DNA of 41,906 bases from Myxococcales bacterium UBA5297 (GTDB lineage Bacteria > Myxococcota > Myxococcia > Myxococcales > UBA5297): NCBI GenBank assembly GCA_002408385.1, contig DHSB01000116.1, forward strand, positions 6,244-48,149, in the 5' to 3' direction. Within the stretch, counting starts at the first letter, position 1. The number at the start of each line of letters is the position of its first letter. Below are positions 10,462-19,327 of this stretch, in pieces. A program made the position numbers and the translations under genes. The notes under the pieces were generated by a model that was not told where the DNA came from, made no database searches, and saw only the letters and a list, made by a program, of their open reading frames with translations.

Positions 10462-11244
10462 ATGCGATTGGACGAGGGCCAGGGTTTCGGCACCGAGGAA
10501 CGCGAGGAGTCGGAGCGGCCTCCCTCCCGGCCGATTCGCGTCGCCGCCTCGGGCGACCTGCACGCGCGACTCGATCGCCCCAACCGGCTGCAGCGCATCT
10601 TCCGCGAGGTGAACGACCAGGCGGACATCCTGCTGCTCGCCGGTGATCTGACCGACCACGGCGACCCCGACGAGGCCGAGCAGCTCGCCGAGGAGATGTC
10701 GGCCGTGCGCGTGCCTATCGTCGCGGTGCTCGGCAATCACGACTACGAGATGGGCAAGGCGGACGAAGTGGTGCGCATCCTGTCGCGCGGCGGCATTCGC
10801 ATCCTCGACGGCGGCTTCTTCATTTTTGAGAAGCGCCTGGCCATCGCCGGTACCAAGGGCTTTGCCGGAGGCTTCGGGCGCGCGACCCTCGAGCCCTGGG
10901 GCGAGGAGCCGATCAAGCGGTTCGTGTTCGAGGCGGTCAACGAGTCTCTCAAGCTCGAGAGCGCGCTCGCGCGCATCAAGGATTACCCCAAGCGCATCGC
11001 GCTGATGCACTACGCCCCGGTCCACGGCACCGTCGAGGGCGAGAACCCGGAGCTCATCCCGTTCCTTGGCTGCTCACGCCTTGCCGAGCCCATCGACAAC
11101 TTCGGGGCCGATTTCGCAGTCCACGGCCACGCGCACAAGGGGCGCACGCAGGCGAACACGCCGGGCGGGATCCCGGTCTACAACGTGGCCATGAAGCTGC
11201 TGAACCATGCGACCGGGCGGCGCTTCGTCGTCGTCGGGGTTTGA
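10462..11244 (+). CDS. Calcineurin-like metallophosphoesterase
   Basis: 260-residue two-metal phosphoesterase. All family motifs are visible: GDLHA (D-x-H), GDLTDHG, GNHDYE, HYAPVHG and GHAHKG. The fold hydrolyses phosphomonoesters, phosphodiesters or cyclic nucleotides; the substrate cannot be told here. The start at ATG 10462 has AAGGGAG about nine bases upstream; a GTG at 10357 overlapping the stop of the preceding gene (GTGA) is an alternative that would add 35 residues. Immediate coupling to a nucleotidyltransferase-fold gene suggests that the pair may add and remove the same group, which is only an inference. The stop codon is the first codon of repeat R5. Confidence 0.9.
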   Translation: MRLDEGQGFGTEEREESERPPSRPIRVAASGDLHARLDRPNRLQRIFREVNDQADILLLAGDLTDHGDPDEAEQLAEEMSAVRVPIVAVLGNHDYEMGKADEVVRILSRGGIRILDGGFFIFEKRLAIAGTKGFAGGFGRATLEPWGEEPIKRFVFEAVNESLKLESALARIKDYPKRIALMHYAPVHGTVEGENPELIPFLGCSRLAEPIDNFGADFAVHGHAHKGRTQANTPGGIPVYNVAMKLLNHATGRRFVVVGV

Positions 11245-11280
11245 AGAGCCGTCGAGAAATCCTGCTTCGACTTTTTCCGC
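11242..11280 (+). repeat. Stop-anchored repeat R5, copy a
   Basis: Begins with the stop codon of the phosphoesterase gene: TGAAGAGCCGTCGAGAAATC continues with CTGCTTCGACTT. The same string with few changes begins at the rpe stop (29079) and, more diverged, at the fmt stop (25647). Confidence 0.7.
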
Positions 11281-11612
11281 TTCACCCCCAGCGCATGCTC
11301 CCCGACGCGCGGGCGGCGGTCGAAGGGCGCCTCGACTTGCTGCCTCGCACCCGAGACGCCGGGCCGCCAGCACGAAGGCTGGCGCTCCTGCCCTCCTAAC
11401 AGCCCTGTCGGTTCAAGGTCACACCCGGCCAAGGGACCGGTAACGAGCTCGGGGAGAACGGAAGGGCCGGGCCAAATTCAAGAAGCTTCTCCGACAGCTC
11501 TCGAGCGGCCGTCGGGCGTTCTCGGTTCGAGCGTTCCTCGGGCCCCCCCCTTGCTTTGCCTCAGACCAGCGCCCGGCCAAGTCCGCGCGCGACGGGCCGG
11601 TCTGGCGGGATT
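11245..11612. other. Gene-free stretch between convergent genes
   Basis: No gene recognised. It contains repeat R5 at the left, an 11397-11462 copy of repeat R3, and otherwise featureless GC-rich DNA up to the terminator of the TSP3 lipoprotein gene. Confidence 0.6.
11397..11462 (+). repeat. Dispersed repeat R3, copy b
   Basis: Matches the reverse complement of 2275-2340, with shared TCAAGGTCACA and CCGGCCAAGGGA. Inverted relative to copy a. Confidence 0.7.
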
Positions 11613-11652
11613 CCGGAAAAGCAAAGCCGGGATCGAGGCTCGATCCCGGCTT
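11613..11652 (-). terminator. Intrinsic terminator of the TSP3 lipoprotein gene
   Basis: AAGCCGGGATCGAG (11624-11637) and its exact complement CTCGATCCCGGCTT (11639-11652) form a very stable hairpin. On the minus strand it is followed by TGCTTTTCC, 28 bases after the stop codon. Confidence 0.88.
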
Positions 11653-11679
11653 CGCGGTTGTGCAAGACCCGAGGAGGCT

Positions 11680-14559
11680 CTACAGGCCGCAGGACATGGC
11701 GACCGTACTCGCTTGGTTGTTTGAAGCCGGCCCGCACTCGCTGTGGAGGCCCTGGCCCGTCCCGTCGTCATCGACGACCACGCGCACGGAGGCGTTGCGG
11801 GGCGGGTTGGCCCAATCGAAACGCACGCGTTGAGCCTCGCCCGGCTGAAGCCCGAGGGTCGTCGGGACCACGCCGAGCAGGTTTCCGTTGAGCGCGTTGT
11901 AGAAGGCGACGGGCAGGCCAGCCGCCACGTTGACGGCACCGCGATTCTCCACCCAGACCCGCAGGGTGAGCCGCGCCGGGCACATCCCCGGGTCGACCAC
12001 GATGCCGCTGGCCTGCAGGTCCGGGGCGACGGTGGCTCCGCCCTGGCCGGCCGGCTGCGCGTTGAGTCGATAGCTGTTGTAGAGCTTCCACGAGTGGCTC
12101 TCGGTCAGCGGCAGGCCGCCGTCCTCTTCGACGTTGGTGATGTGGTAGCTGTGCTGGTTCCAAATGCGGCGGGTGCGCACCCAGTGGTCGCGGGCGTCGC
12201 CGTAGACGAAGATTCCGTGGACGGGGGCGCGCCCGTAGTCGTTCGCCCCGACGATGATCTCGGCGTTGCCGTCGTTGTCCACGTCGGCGATGACCGGGTA
12301 TTCGTAGGCGGTCGCGGTCGAGTTCGGCTGCTCCCAGAGGATGGCGCCGGTCTGGCCGTCATAGATGCGCAGCGTCGTCTCGTCGTTGTAGACGACCTCC
12401 GCGTACCCGTCGCCCTCGAAGTCGAAGACCGAGCTGCCGGTCGTGTTCGACGAGTGATCCTGCGTGGCCTGCTGCCACTTGATCGTGCCGTCGGTCTCGA
12501 AGACGACGTAGTTGTTCCAGCCAGCCACGCCGATCTCCGGTCGGCCATCGTTGTCGAAGTCGGCGACGGTCGGAGGCCCGCCGCGCCCGCCTCCCGGAAG
12601 GTCGACCGGGCCCCAGAGCAAGGCGCCGGTGCTGCCTCGGCGCACCATCACCTGCGCCCTGCGAGAGACGCTCCCCGCGTCGGCGCCGTCGGCGACCACC
12701 ACGACATCCGGGCGGCCGTCGCCGTCGAAGTCGCCGATAGCCGGGAATCCGTCGCGGCGCAGGGTGTCGTTCCAGAGGATTGTGCCGTCGTGGCGGTAGG
12801 CGGTGCGACCGGTCACCACGTCGAGGAAGCCGTCCCCGTCGAGATCGGCAACCACCGAGAGCGGACCGACCCCGTTGTCCCCGATGCCTCCGCTGCCTTG
12901 CCAGAGAAGCTGGCCGTCGTGACTGAAGACCGCGTTGCCAAAGACGATCTCGCCCCTGCCGTCCTTGTCGAGATCGGCGATAGCGGGCCCGCCCCAGTTC
13001 ATCCCGTGGTGCAACGAGGTGTAGTCGATGCAGTTGCCGTGCTGCTCGCAGCTCCACTTCAGCCGGCCGGTATTGGAAAAGGCGATGAGGCCGCCGGAGT
13101 AGCGCATAGCGACGATTTCCACGAGGCCGTCGCCGTCGAGATCGGCCGCAGCGATGGAACCGGCGCCGTTGAGCTTGAGGTTGATGGTGCTCGACGGATT
13201 GTGCGGATTGGGGATGGACGCGGGGGTCGTGAAGAGCTCGGCGCCGGTGTCGCCGCGGATGGCCCGGAGGACGCCGTAGCCGATGAGGGTTCCGCCGCTC
13301 GGGTTGGGGTCGAAAGAGAAGGTGGTGAAGACGATCTCGGGGATGTCGTTTTCGTCGATGCGCCCGTCGCCGTTGTCGTCGTTGAGGTTGACCACGAGCG
13401 GGGTGCTCATCACCTGGTTCTTCGTCGGTGCCGTCGCCGAGCCCGTCCAGGAAATCTCAGCCTGCTGCTCGAACTGGGCGCGGGGCGGGGCGAAGGAGCA
13501 GCTCGGGTCGAAGATCAGTCCCGTCTTGAAGGTCGTGTCATCGTCGCAGGCATCGCCGAGACCATCGGCGTCGAGATCGCTCTGGTCGGGGTTGACGACG
13601 TCGGGACAGTTGTCGTTGGCGTTGGGAACCCCGTCGCCGTCGCGGTCCGCGTCGCAGGCATCCCCGATGCCGTCTTGGTCGATGTCGCTCTGGTCGGGAT
13701 TGGCAACTCCGGGGCAGTTGTCGCTCGCGTTGGGGATCCCGTCGTTGTCGGTGTCGCCCTCGCAGGCATCTCCGATGCCGTCGCGGTCGGTGTCCTTCTG
13801 GTCGGGGTTGAAGACGCCGGGACAATTGTCGTTGGCGTTGGGAATCCCGTCGCCGTCGAGGTCGCGATCGCAGAGGTCGCCGAGGTTGTCGCCGTCGAGG
13901 TCCTCCTGGCCGGGGTTGAAGATGTCCGGGCAGTTGTCGGCCTCGTTGGGCATGCCGTCACCGTCGCGATCGGGATCGCACACATCGCCGAGGCCGTCGA
14001 CGTCGCTGTCGCGCTGGTCGGCGTTGTAGACATCCGGGCAGTTGTCGGAATCGTTGGGGACCTGGTCGTTGTCGCGATCGTCGTCGCAGGCGTCGCCGAG
14101 CGCGTCCCCGTCGATGTTCTCCTGCTCGGGATTGGCAACCAGCGGGCAGTTGTCGGTCTCGTTGGGCACCCCGTCGCCGTCCCAGTCCGAATCGCAGCTA
14201 TCGCCCAGGCCGTCGCCGTCGAGATCCTTCTGATCCGGGTTGTAGACGCCCGGGCAGTTGTCCTCGGAGTCGGGGACCCCGTCCCCGTCGGCGTCGGGCT
14301 CGACGTCGAGGTCGCAAGCATCGCCGGTGCCGTCGGAATCCGAATCGAGTTGGTCGGGATTGGCTATCCCCGGGCAATTGTCCTCGGAGTCAGGGACCCC
14401 GTCGCCGTCGCCGTCGCCGACGCAGGTCCCGTGGCGGCACATCTGGCCGCCAGGGCAATCCTCGCTCGCCGTACAGCCATTGGGCCGCTCGCTATCGCAC
14501 GCGAGCAGACCGCACGAAAAAACGAGGACGAGGACGAGGTACCGAAGTGCGCTATACAT
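11680..14559 (-). CDS. Lipoprotein with thrombospondin type 3 and FG-GAP repeats
   Basis: 959-residue predicted surface or outer-membrane lipoprotein. The ATG at 14559 has GGAGA eight bases upstream; the signal peptide ends in lipobox LLAC (Cys21). A small cysteine-rich module (CTASEDC...CRHGTC) is followed by eight thrombospondin type 3 repeats of about 36 residues (roughly residues 45-340), each with DxDxDG calcium loops and a DNCP core ending in GDACD. The region about 400-800 has FG-GAP/VCBS-like repeats (IAADLDGDGLVEIV, IGDFDGDGRPDVVV, VADFDNDGRPEIGV) that build a beta propeller with calcium loops. The C-terminus (about 830-959) looks like a CARDB-type beta domain. No enzyme is seen; an adhesion or structural role is inferred. 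It has its own promoter and terminator and stands alone. Such proteins are frequent in myxobacteria. Confidence 0.9.
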   Translation of the reverse strand: MYSALRYLVLVLVFSCGLLACDSERPNGCTASEDCPGGQMCRHGTCVGDGDGDGVPDSEDNCPGIANPDQLDSDSDGTGDACDLDVEPDADGDGVPDSEDNCPGVYNPDQKDLDGDGLGDSCDSDWDGDGVPNETDNCPLVANPEQENIDGDALGDACDDDRDNDQVPNDSDNCPDVYNADQRDSDVDGLGDVCDPDRDGDGMPNEADNCPDIFNPGQEDLDGDNLGDLCDRDLDGDGIPNANDNCPGVFNPDQKDTDRDGIGDACEGDTDNDGIPNASDNCPGVANPDQSDIDQDGIGDACDADRDGDGVPNANDNCPDVVNPDQSDLDADGLGDACDDDTTFKTGLIFDPSCSFAPPRAQFEQQAEISWTGSATAPTKNQVMSTPLVVNLNDDNGDGRIDENDIPEIVFTTFSFDPNPSGGTLIGYGVLRAIRGDTGAELFTTPASIPNPHNPSSTINLKLNGAGSIAAADLDGDGLVEIVAMRYSGGLIAFSNTGRLKWSCEQHGNCIDYTSLHHGMNWGGPAIADLDKDGRGEIVFGNAVFSHDGQLLWQGSGGIGDNGVGPLSVVADLDGDGFLDVVTGRTAYRHDGTILWNDTLRRDGFPAIGDFDGDGRPDVVVVADGADAGSVSRRAQVMVRRGSTGALLWGPVDLPGGGRGGPPTVADFDNDGRPEIGVAGWNNYVVFETDGTIKWQQATQDHSSNTTGSSVFDFEGDGYAEVVYNDETTLRIYDGQTGAILWEQPNSTATAYEYPVIADVDNDGNAEIIVGANDYGRAPVHGIFVYGDARDHWVRTRRIWNQHSYHITNVEEDGGLPLTESHSWKLYNSYRLNAQPAGQGGATVAPDLQASGIVVDPGMCPARLTLRVWVENRGAVNVAAGLPVAFYNALNGNLLGVVPTTLGLQPGEAQRVRFDWANPPRNASVRVVVDDDGTGQGLHSECGPASNNQASTVAMSCGL
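13545..14430 (-). repeat. Eight in-gene TSP3 repeat units
   Basis: Eight units of about 108 bases inside the lipoprotein gene encode the calcium-binding repeats. Units are similar but not identical at DNA level, so the array is old rather than a fresh expansion. The repetitive GAC/GGC codons create a long false open frame on the opposite strand. Confidence 0.85.
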
Positions 14560-14597
14560 GGGCCGTTCTCCGACATTTGACCACACACAGAGGGCGC

Positions 14598-14627
14598 CTT
14601 TTACCGCATAGTCGCAGCGGCTGTAAA
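14598..14627 (-). promoter_or_regulatory. Candidate sigma-70 promoter of the TSP3 lipoprotein gene
   Basis: On the minus strand, TTTACA (14627-14622), an 18-base spacer and TAAAAG (14603-14598). It would start transcription about 30 bases before the ATG. The TAAAAGG-CGCC stretch resembles the -10 region of the rplM promoter at 15748. Confidence 0.45.
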
Positions 14628-14694
14628 GCCGCCTGGCGAGCGTGGCTGGGCTGGCCGAACCAAAGGAGCCTGCTCGGCCGCCGGAAGCATGAGC

Positions 14695-14738
14695 GGAAGA
14701 CGACAAGAGGCGGCTCCACAGGACAGTGGAGCCGCCTC
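14695..14738 (-). terminator. Intrinsic terminator of the rplM-rpsI operon
   Basis: A perfect 13-base stem, GAGGCGGCTCCAC (14707-14719) against GTGGAGCCGCCTC (14726-14738), lies 29 bases after the rpsI stop. On the minus strand it is followed by TTGTCGTCTTCC, a moderate T-rich tail. Confidence 0.85.
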
Positions 14739-14767
14739 GATGAAATGAGATCGCTTGATGAGTGCGG

Positions 14768-15163
14768 TTAGCGCTTGCTGAACTGGAAGCGCTTGCGGGC
14801 GCCAGGGCGGCCGTACTTCTTGCGCTCGACCGCGCGCTGGTCGCGGGTGAGGAAGCCGGCCTTCTTCAGCACGGGCCGAAACTCGGGGTTGTACTCGCAA
14901 AGCGCGCGACTTATCCCGTGGCGAATCGCACCGGCCTGTCCGGAGAGCCCGCCGCCGGCGACGTTCACGAGGACATCGAGTTTGTCCCTCTGCTCGACCA
15001 GATCGAGCGGCTGCATCAGGATCATCTTCGCCGTCTCGCGGCCGAAGTAGGTATCGAGCGGCCGGTCATTGATGGTGATCGTGCCCGACCCGGGCTTGAG
15101 GTGCACGCGCGCCACCGATTCCTTGCGCCGCCCGGTTCCGTAGCTCTTCTGCTGCTCTGCCAT
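14768..15163 (-). CDS. rpsI: 30S ribosomal protein S9
   Basis: 131-residue ribosomal protein of the small subunit head. The start ([14 protein letters not shown]), the middle ([19 protein letters not shown]) and the basic C-terminus ([22 protein letters not shown]) with the terminal SKR that reaches the P-site tRNA are all typical. Full length. Second gene of the rplM-rpsI operon, 53 bases after rplM. Confidence 0.98.
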   Translation of the reverse strand: MAEQQKSYGTGRRKESVARVHLKPGSGTITINDRPLDTYFGRETAKMILMQPLDLVEQRDKLDVLVNVAGGGLSGQAGAIRHGISRALCEYNPEFRPVLKKAGFLTRDQRAVERKKYGRPGARKRFQFSKR

Positions 15164-15216
15164 CGTCTTCCTCGTGCTCGCCTCGCAAAGGGGCGAAAGA
15201 ATTCTTGCGGGTCGGC

Positions 15217-15651
15217 TTACGCCTCGACCTTGAACTCGACAGGCTGCTGCGCCTGATGCTTGTGCTCGGCGTCCGGGTAGACGCGCAGCTTGGTCATCAT
15301 CTGGCGCCCAAGAACGTTGCGCGGGAGCATCCGCCGCACCGCATTGATGACCAGGTCCTCAGCACGGTGCGCGCGCAGCTCGCCGGCGGTCATCGACTTG
15401 ATGCCACCCGGGTGCCCGGTGTGGTGCCAGTACTGCTTCTTCTGTTCCTTGCCGCCGGTCAGCTTAACCTTGGCGGCATTGATCACGACCACGTGATCGC
15501 CGGTGTCGAAGGAGGGCGTGTAGCGGGGGTTGAGCTTGCCTTTCAAGATGCTGGCAATCTGGCTGGCCGCCCGGCCCAAGACCTTGCCTTCCACGTCGAC
15601 GACGAACCAGCGGCGGTTGATGTCGGCTGGCTTTGCGCTGTAGGTGCCCAT
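15217..15651 (-). CDS. rplM: 50S ribosomal protein L13
   Basis: 144-residue large-subunit protein. Recognised by [21 protein letters not shown], the [16 protein letters not shown] block and the motif [19 protein letters not shown]. Length is normal. First gene of the rplM-rpsI operon, driven by a strong promoter about 100 bases upstream. The leader of about 90 bases contains a small inverted repeat (CTGTTT/AAACAG at 15708-15721), which could take part in feedback control; autogenous control of this operon is known in Escherichia coli, but the same mechanism is not shown here. Confidence 0.98.
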   Translation of the reverse strand: MGTYSAKPADINRRWFVVDVEGKVLGRAASQIASILKGKLNPRYTPSFDTGDHVVVINAAKVKLTGGKEQKKQYWHHTGHPGGIKSMTAGELRAHRAEDLVINAVRRMLPRNVLGRQMMTKLRVYPDAEHKHQAQQPVEFKVEA

Positions 15652-15747
15652 CTTCTTCGACTCCCGAGTTACGGCTTTGCCGCCTCAAACCCGCGGCGCG
15701 CGCCCGCCTGTTTCTAAACAGATCCGGACCTGCGCGGAAAGGGCGCC

Positions 15748-15776
15748 CTTTTAGAGGAAGGGCTTGCGGCTGTCAA
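15748..15776 (-). promoter_or_regulatory. Sigma-70 promoter of rplM-rpsI
   Basis: On the minus strand a consensus TTGACA (15776-15771) is followed by a 17-base spacer and TAAAAG (15753-15748). The predicted start lies near 15740, leaving a leader of about 90 bases before the rplM ATG. Confidence 0.75.
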
Positions 15777-15911
15777 GCTCTTTGCCGGGCGCACGTTCGG
15801 CAAGCGCCCGGGGCTTTGCGGTCGCCAGTGGTTCGAGAGCAAACGCCTGGGCCGGCCAAGCCGGAATCAACGAGGGAGCGGGGCTGCAGGCTCCAAACCC
15901 CAGGCTCCAGG

Positions 15912-16258
15912 TCAAGCCTTCCGCAGCGCCCGGATAAGGCCGTTGAGCGTCTTGCAGGTCGGAACGGCGAGATCGGCGACCGGGCGGCCAAGGAAGGCGA
16001 GACGGAATGCCAGCGAGAGCTGGGACTCGAGTTCGCACGCAGAACCGAGCGTCATGTCCGGGAAGCGCAAGTAGTCGGACTCGGAGTTGCGTGAGCAGCC
16101 TTCGACGATGGTTCGAGACGATCGAGACGGCAGCCCGCCGGATCTGCATGGTGAGGCCGAAGCATTCGTCGGACGGCATGCCTGCGATGTGCTTGTAGAC
16201 GGCGACGGCGAGCTGGTCGGCGAGTTGAATGCGCCGAGAGCTTGTGTGGGTCGCGCAT
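15912..16258 (-). pseudogene. Four-helix-bundle protein, two frameshifts
   Basis: Remnant of a family of about 115-120-residue four-helix-bundle proteins (the 23S rRNA intervening-sequence protein group; function unknown). Read from ATG 16258 the frame begins MRDPHKLS; a shift is then needed to read QLADQLAVAVYKHIAGMPSD and the hallmark FGLTMQIRRAAVSIVSN. One extra C near 16118 breaks the frame again; past it the chain resumes as IVEGCSRNSESDYLRF and runs to RALRKA and a TGA at 15914-15912. Every part of the family pattern is present, so decay is recent or one of the shifts is a sequencing error. Family members are often found inside 23S rRNA genes, but also alone, as here. Confidence 0.8.
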
Positions 16259-16507
16259 GGCCTGCCTCTTTGAAAATGGGCCTGGCCCGAGGACCGAGGA
16301 CCGAGGGCCGGCGAGCCGTGGCTGCGCCGGTTGCACCGGCTCATGGCCGGTAGCGGTCGCCCGAAGGTGTTGGTCGTCTGCAAGCGACGACACGATCCGT
16401 TCCAAAGAATGGGGAACCTCGATCCAGGCCGGTGGACGACAACGCGTCTGTGAGCGCCGCCTCCAGTAGCCCGAGCAGCGGGTGTATGGCTGTGGCAGGT
16501 GGCGGCC
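16259..16507. other. Short gene-free gap between two pseudogenes
   Basis: No gene seen. A short tandem repeat of GGACCGA occurs near 16290. The gap separates divergent gene wrecks and probably belongs to the same decayed region. Confidence 0.4.
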
Positions 16508-17095
16508 ATGACCACGTTCGTCGAGCGCCACGCCAGGAAGTTTGTCGGAAGCCTGAGCTGCTACGACCGCGTCATCATCCAGGGCACGTTACCCGGAGTC
16601 GGCTACGCCGCGGGATGACCGAATATCTCAGAGCACGGGGGCTCCGCATCTTCGACTTCGCCGAGTTCTCCGAGCCGCTCACCCAAAGCCATCCGCGAGA
16701 ACGCCCAACGCATCGCCGACGAGCACGGCCTAAAGAACCGAGTACACGACACCTCGCCTTCGTCCCAGCGCTCGACCTGCCAATTGCAGCAACCAAAGAC
16801 TCAACAAGATCTCCGCGCCCGTCAGAGAGAACAACCGGCCGTACCGAGGCTTCAACCTCTTCCACGGAGAGGACCATCTGCTATTTGAAATCTCGCCCGC
16901 GGCGAATTCGCGGCTAGCGGGCTTCGAAACCGCGACCTGCGTGCCCTTCTCCCGGGAGCAACCACGCCAAGGGTCTCACGCGCCCTCAAGCGGCTGCGGC
17001 TTCATGGGGTCGTCAAGCAGGTAGCCGGAACCTTCAAGTACTACCTGACCGACCTCGGACGTCGCATCGTCGTCGGCCCGCTCGCCATCGAATAA
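16508..17095 (+). pseudogene. Decayed winged-helix protein with internal deletion
   Basis: Pieces of one protein in three frames. From ATG 16508: RHARKFVGSLSCYDRVIIQG, stopped at 16619; a shift gives MTEYLRARGLRIFDFAEFSEPL; another gives KAIRENAQRIADEHGLK. After a gap where the middle should be, NNRPYRGFNLFHGEDHLLFE and then NRDLRALLPG...SRALKRLRLHGVVKQVAG...YYLTDLGRRIVV appear, ending at TAA 17093-17095. The tail is a winged-helix domain. I recall such N-terminal (SCYDRVII.GTLP) plus winged-helix layouts from uncharacterised proteins of about 450-500 residues that occur in many copies in some environmental bacteria; that memory could not be checked. At 588 bases the remnant is far too short for them. 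A mobile origin is possible but not shown. Confidence 0.65.
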
Positions 17096-17343
17096 GAAGG
17101 TCGTCCCGGCAATCGCCTCTGCGGCTGCTGCTCGAGCCCCACTTCTTTTCCAACTGGCAAAGACTGTGCTCCGAAGCGACTCAAGCCTTGGCGCCCCCGC
17201 GGCACAGGGAGGCCAGCCGGCGCGCGGCGAACAACCCGGAGGGCTGCCTCGTTGCCGCCGCGGCGCGGGACATCGTTCCCGCGCCCTCGCCTGGCGGGCT
17301 ACCCTTTGGCGCCACCCGCCGGCCAACATCAAGGAGCCTGAAG

Positions 17344-19095
17344 ATGCCCGCGAAGGTCCGCTACCACGTCGAGGCGAGCCGCCTGCACGAGCACCTGTTC
17401 GACGTGCAGACATGGTTTCCGGCCGGCTGCCCGGAGCTGCGGCTGTGGATGCCCGCGTGGACTCCGGGCAGCTACCTGCTGCGCGAATACGCCCGGCACG
17501 TGCAGGACTTCGCCGCCTTCGCCCCCGAGGGCACCCCACTCTCCGGTCATCGGCTCGACAAAGGCTCGTGGCAGGTCTCGAATCCTCGAGGTGGCGAGGT
17601 CTCGGTCCGCTATCGCGTCTACGCGAACGAGCTGACGGTGCGAACCAGCCACCTCGACGGCTCGCATGGCTACTTCAACGGCGCCTCGATCTTCATGACG
17701 ACCGACGCGCACCGCGCGCTGCCGTGCGAGTTGTCGCTCGCGGCGCCGGAAGGCTGGTGCGCGTTCTGTGCGCTGCCCGAACGCGATGGCTCCTTTCACG
17801 CGGCCGATTTCGACGAGCTCGTCGACTCGCCGGTCGAGCTGGGCCCTCACGCGACGATCCGCTTCGACGCCGCGGGCAAGCCTCACGAAATCGTCGCGGT
17901 GGGCGCGGCAGACCTCGACCGCGAGCGGCTCACGGGCGACTTGGCGGCCATCTGCGAAACCGCCGCGGCGCTCTTTGGCGGGCTGCCATGCGAGCGCTAC
18001 TTGTTCATCGTTCATCTCACCGAGAAGGCGCGCGGCGGACTCGAACACCGCGCGAGCTGCACGTTGCACTTCCCGCGCTTCGGCCTGCGGCCGGGCAAAG
18101 GCTATGAGGACTTCCTCGCGCTGGCCGCCCACGAGTACTTCCACCTCTGGAACGTCAAGCGCATCCTCCCGCGGGCATTCGTCCCCTTCGACTACCGCAA
18201 AGAGAACTACTCGCGAATGCTCTGGGCGTTCGAGGGCATCACCAGCTACTACGACATGCTGCTGACACGGCGCGCCGGGCGGTGTGACGCGCGCCTGTAC
18301 CTTCAGAAGATGGGCGAGACCATCACCTCGGTCGAGTCGATGCCCGGCCGCCGTGCGATGAGCCTCGAGGAGTCGTCGCTGCTCGCCTGGACCAAGCTCT
18401 ACCGCCCCGACGAGAACACGCCCAACTCGACCATCTCCTATTACTCAAAGGGCGAGGTGGTCGCGATGCTGCTCGACCTGCAGCTCAGGGCCGCGACCGA
18501 GGGGCGGCGCTCGCTCGACGACGCGATGCGCCTGCTCTTCGAGCGCCACGGCGACGGCAGCGGAGTCCCCGAGGACGGGGTCGAGGCGGTCTGTCGGGAG
18601 CTCGGAGGCGAAGGGCTCGCGGGCTTCTTCGAGGGCGCGGTGCGCGGCACCGGTGAGCTCGACTACTCGGTCCTTGCGTCGGCAGGCCTGGTCCTCAAGC
18701 GCCGGCCCAAGCGCGGGGTCGGCGACAAAGGCGGCACCCCGGGCGACCAGACCGACGTGGCGTGGCTCGGGGTGGAGCTGAAGCCCGGTGATCGCGCCCT
18801 CGTCGCCACAGCGCTCGCCGACTCGCCGGCGACCGAGCTCGGGCTCTACGCCGGAGACGAGATCGTCGCGCTCGACGGCTTTCGCGTAAGTGCCGCCACC
18901 CTGCTCGAGCGCCTGGACGGGCGAAACCCTGGCGACCGAGCGAGGTTGGCGGTCTTTCGAGGCGACCAGCTCCTCGAGCTCGAGGTCAGGCTCGCGGCCA
19001 GGCCGCACGACGCCTGCTTTTTCGAGAAGCTCGCGAGCCCAACCCCGCAGCAGCGAGCGCTCTTTCAGGCCTGGCTCGGCGAACCGTTCGACTGA
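17344..19095 (+). CDS. M61 family metallopeptidase with PDZ domain
   Basis: 583-residue zinc aminopeptidase of family M61 (glycyl aminopeptidase type). The ATG at 17344 follows AAGGAG with a seven-base gap. An N-terminal beta domain (about 1-170) is followed by the thermolysin-like catalytic domain with GGLEH (231-235), the zinc motif HEYFH (263-267) in [13 protein letters not shown] and the third ligand Glu297 in [13 protein letters not shown] domain (about 480-565; [14 protein letters not shown]) follows. All catalytic residues are present. No signal peptide is visible, so it probably acts in the cytoplasm on small peptides. It lies alone, 232 bases before the fumarase gene on the same strand. 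Confidence 0.93.
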   Translation: MPAKVRYHVEASRLHEHLFDVQTWFPAGCPELRLWMPAWTPGSYLLREYARHVQDFAAFAPEGTPLSGHRLDKGSWQVSNPRGGEVSVRYRVYANELTVRTSHLDGSHGYFNGASIFMTTDAHRALPCELSLAAPEGWCAFCALPERDGSFHAADFDELVDSPVELGPHATIRFDAAGKPHEIVAVGAADLDRERLTGDLAAICETAAALFGGLPCERYLFIVHLTEKARGGLEHRASCTLHFPRFGLRPGKGYEDFLALAAHEYFHLWNVKRILPRAFVPFDYRKENYSRMLWAFEGITSYYDMLLTRRAGRCDARLYLQKMGETITSVESMPGRRAMSLEESSLLAWTKLYRPDENTPNSTISYYSKGEVVAMLLDLQLRAATEGRRSLDDAMRLLFERHGDGSGVPEDGVEAVCRELGGEGLAGFFEGAVRGTGELDYSVLASAGLVLKRRPKRGVGDKGGTPGDQTDVAWLGVELKPGDRALVATALADSPATELGLYAGDEIVALDGFRVSAATLLERLDGRNPGDRARLAVFRGDQLLELEVRLAARPHDACFFEKLASPTPQQRALFQAWLGEPFD

Positions 19096-19327
19096 CCCGC
19101 GCCTCGGCCCCAGGCCTCCTACAAGGCCCCCCGCTCGGCCGCGCGCCCTCGGGGACCTTTCGCCCGCGCGGCTGGCATGCTGCCCTCGGCCCACGGCTTA
19201 CCTCCTCCGCCGCTTGGATTGCAGCTCCGCAAGGCCATATCCTCCCCATCGATCCGCATGGAAGGGGGGGGACGGCCCTGCCCGGCTTCGGGCAGCCCGC
19301 ATCCCTCGAGCGTGCCGAGGTGGGCCG

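Noticed and set aside
11743..14580. 945-codon plus-strand frame rich in Val, Gly and Asp, looking like a repeat protein
   Set aside because: It is the complement of the TSP3/FG-GAP lipoprotein gene; the repeats arise from the GAC/GGC codons of the real gene, which has a signal peptide, promoter and terminator.
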